Both the position numbers and the translations under genes were made by a program. From Betaproteobacteria bacterium (GTDB lineage: Bacteria; Pseudomonadota; Gammaproteobacteria; Burkholderiales; Burkholderiaceae_D): DNA of 8,484 bases. The notes beneath the pieces are model-generated. The model ran no database searches. It was not told the DNA's origin and saw nothing but the letters and a program-made list of their open reading frames with translations. Each line of letters starts with the position of its first letter. Positions within the stretch are counted from its first letter, which is position 1. Positions 6,486 through 8,484 of this stretch are shown here, piece after piece. The stretch lies in contig JAATFN010000414.1 in the NCBI GenBank assembly GCA_015655165.1, forward strand, positions 1 to 8,484, read 5' to 3'.

Positions 6486-7080
6486 TCAGTCTTGCCAGTG
6501 CCTGAAAAGGTAGAAGAACACCGGCGGTGACCAGTTCCAGTAAAGTGCAGATAAACGTATACCCAAACCACCTGCAAACGGTACCAGCAAGGTAATGGTG
6601 TGATCAATACCCAGATAGTACATGCCGGGATAGCGGAGCGCTATGATTAACGATACGCTTGCATACAGCTCAATCGTTGTACGGTTGCATAAGATATCAC
6701 GCAAAATACCGCCAAGTACACCGGTAATCATAGCTGCCATGACGGTGACTGCGTTTGAGTGCATCCTGTAAGGGTAAAGCGACCAAACCCAGCCTCCAGC
6801 ATTAAAAACAATGTTTCAGGTGATGTTTGAAGCAGCTATCACCATCGTAAACAGTCCTATGCCAATTGTCAGATAAATGTTGTTTGAGTGTTACATCAAG
6901 CCGATAAAGTAGTGCACCAGAACGACATCATGTACCGTACTGCCACCCAAGGGCGGTGACAAAGGCAATGAATGCGACACCGGTCATGTGCATTTGCGTC
7001 TGCCTGCAGCTAAAGCACCGGACATGGCTTACGGTAGTAAGAGCAATCAAATGGATGATATAAGAGGCAAGCAGGCCATA
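6486..7080 (-). pseudogene. Decayed UPF0126/TRIC-type membrane channel gene (YicG/YadS family)
   Basis: Segments of one trimeric intracellular cation channel-type protein appear in order on the minus strand but in changing frames. IIHLIALTT is followed by a frameshift near 7029, AMSGALAAGRR, another near 6996, MHMTGVAFIAFVTALG, and a third near 6948. Then GGSTVHDVVLVHYFIGLM runs into a TAA (6893-6891), the frame continues through YLTIGIGLFTMVIAASNIT to a TGA (6818-6816), then FNAGGWVWSLYPY, ITGVLGGILRDILCNRT and finally LSALYWNWSPPVF to a proper stop at 6486. Intact members are about 200 residues with two repeats, each carrying a GGG-x-x-RD motif. Here the first motif is damaged (GGSTVHD) and the second intact (GGILRD). 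The start codon is unclear, so the upstream boundary is approximate. Five lesions in about 600 bp make a working product very unlikely. Confidence 0.85.
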
Positions 7081-7221
7081 GACTGCCAAGATAGAGCCGT
7101 GTTTTCTGATATATCTTAGGTTTTTCCAGTGTATATTTATTGCTGTGCAGAAATAAGTGGTAAAAAGTTGTACATGGGCAGCAGGCACATTTGATGAATG
7201 TACTATGACTATGGTGAATCA

Positions 7222-8484
7222 ATGAGTTATCGTTTACGCATTATTGCCTTGAGTGGGCTGTTGATCATACTGGGTGCTGTATTGCCTGTATGTGTCATGT
7301 TGTATTTATCTTGGTCCCAGACAATCAATACTGAACAGCAGCAATTAAAAAGCTATGCGCAGATCATGATCACGCGCGCGCATGTCTCGGTGTAACAATC
7401 TGTGCATGCCTTGCAGGTCATGAATCAAAGTCAAGCTGTGCCATGTTCAGCCGAGCATATTGGCCAGATGCGTAAGCTGACTGTGAGTACAGGTTCTATC
7501 GAAGAAATCGGTTATTTCGATCAGGGTTATCTGCAATGTTCTTCCTGGGGTAAAACAGATACTGTGATCCGGCATTCTGCCCCGGATTACACAACCAAAG
7601 ACGGTATCGAGGTCACACGTAATACTTCTCCAGCTGTAGCAAAAGGGGAGTCGATGATTGTGTTCGGATTGGGACAATACAATGCGCTGATGAATACGAA
7701 ACGTCTTGTCGATCTGGTGATCGATGACAGGGTACAACTTGTCATTGCCGATAAGGGCGGTAAAAGCATCAGTGAGCGGGGGGCGCCGAATCAGGCGTTG
7801 GTCAAACGGCTCATTGCTTCTCCTGGAGAAGGTTTGGACGAAGCATACGTTTTTTCTAGTGTACTTACGGATGATTGGGTCGCCATTGCGATTGCCCCAA
7901 GAAGTGACTTGTTTGATCTTTGGCGTGATACACAACTATTTTATCTGCCGATTGCAGTATTAATCGATCTGGTGTTGATTTTATTGATCATACGATTCTC
8001 ACGTCGTCGATTGTCTCCATTAACAGAATTGGAAATCGCCATTAAAAAGCGTGAGTTGATTGTGCATTATCAGCCGATTATCGATTTACAAACAGGGGTA
8101 TGTGTTGGCGCCGAAGCATTGGTGCGGTGGACCAGACCCGATGGCACGATGGTACGTCCGGATCTGTTTATTCCCTTAGCCGAAGAAAGCGGGTTGATTG
8201 TCGCGATTACCGACCTGGTGATTGCGCATGTTGTGCGTGATTTGCAAGCACTGTTGTGCTCGGATAGGTCATTGCATATTGCGATTAATCTCTCGGCTGC
8301 AGATATCAAGGATGCGCATATTGTGCCGGTTCTGGCAAAGCATCTTGAACATACCGGTATTCATCCTGCACAAATTTTACTGGAGATGACCGAACGCGGA
8401 TTTATGGATATTGATTCTGCCCGGGCAACGATTGAGCAAGTCAGGAAGTCGGGGCACTCCACAGCTCTGGATGATTTCGGCACA
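7222..8484 (+). pseudogene. CSS-motif/EAL c-di-GMP phosphodiesterase with in-frame stop at codon 58, cut by window edge
   Basis: From the ATG at 7222 (MSYRLRIIALSG, GGTGA 5 nt upstream) the frame runs to the window end (421 codons) with one interruption, a TAA at 7393-7395. In order: a membrane helix (about 6-30), the stop, a periplasmic CSS domain with C75 (VPCSAEH) and C106 (LQCSSWG), a second helix (about 239-257), and an EAL domain with YQPI (283-286), EAL (298-300), NLSA (356-359), EMTER (388-392) and DDFGT (417-421). Family members (E. coli PdeC/YjcC type) sense periplasmic redox state through the two cysteines and hydrolyse c-di-GMP to pGpG in the cytoplasm. All catalytic residues in view are intact. 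The stop removes everything after the first helix; restart at M67 (7420) would lose that helix. A sequencing error or readthrough is possible. The C-terminal part of the EAL domain lies outside the window. Confidence 0.85.

Noticed and set aside
7447..7935. 162-codon minus-strand open frame
   Set aside because: It is antisense to the clearly homologous CSS-EAL frame and shows no domain of its own.
1..8484. tRNA, rRNA, CRISPR, insertion sequence or attachment site
   Set aside because: Reading both strands gave no cloverleaf-like arms, no regular short repeats with spacers, and no transposase or integrase motifs.

Overview
The window looks like a moderate-GC proteobacterial chromosome (GC close to one half by eye, not counted), most likely a betaproteobacterium of the Burkholderiales. 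The basis is the gene mix: an MpaB-type DUF2236 oxygenase, HglS, a GcvA-like LysR regulator and a CSS-motif EAL protein. This taxonomic call is an inference from family distribution; there is no rRNA or other marker to confirm it.

Layout. At 1-479 (minus) lies the N-terminal part of an MpaB/rubber-oxygenase-type protein, cut by the window edge. A ~300 bp divergent spacer follows (480-782), with a candidate sigma70 promoter and a possible remnant ORF that overlaps the next start as ATGA. At 783-3618 (plus) is a tight two-gene unit: HglS (2-oxoadipate dioxygenase/decarboxylase, makes D-2-hydroxyglutarate) and, 1 nt after its stop, an FAD-linked D-2-hydroxyglutarate dehydrogenase that would consume that product. 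Together they form the end of the 2-aminoadipate branch of lysine breakdown, from 2-oxoadipate to 2-oxoglutarate. At 3639-4562 (minus) a LysR-type regulator converges on this unit. It is divergent, across 255 bp holding two clean inverted repeats, from a zinc- and NAD-dependent medium-chain alcohol dehydrogenase (4818-5885, plus). A bidirectional terminator hairpin separates that gene from a DUF4442 hotdog-fold protein (5946-6431, minus).

The right end shows gene decay. At 6486 to about 7080 (minus) is a UPF0126/TRIC-type membrane protein broken by three frameshifts and two in-frame stops. At 7222-8484 (plus) is a CSS-motif/EAL c-di-GMP phosphodiesterase whose frame is intact except for one TAA at codon 58, between its first membrane segment and the redox-sensing CSS domain. 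It runs off the window.

I found no clear undescribed system. The most useful observations are the complete two-step oxoadipate module, the nonsense-interrupted phosphodiesterase beside a decayed channel gene, the inverted repeats in the lysR/adh spacer, and the unexplained ORF ending at the hglS start. I saw no tRNA, rRNA, CRISPR array, insertion sequence or attachment site.
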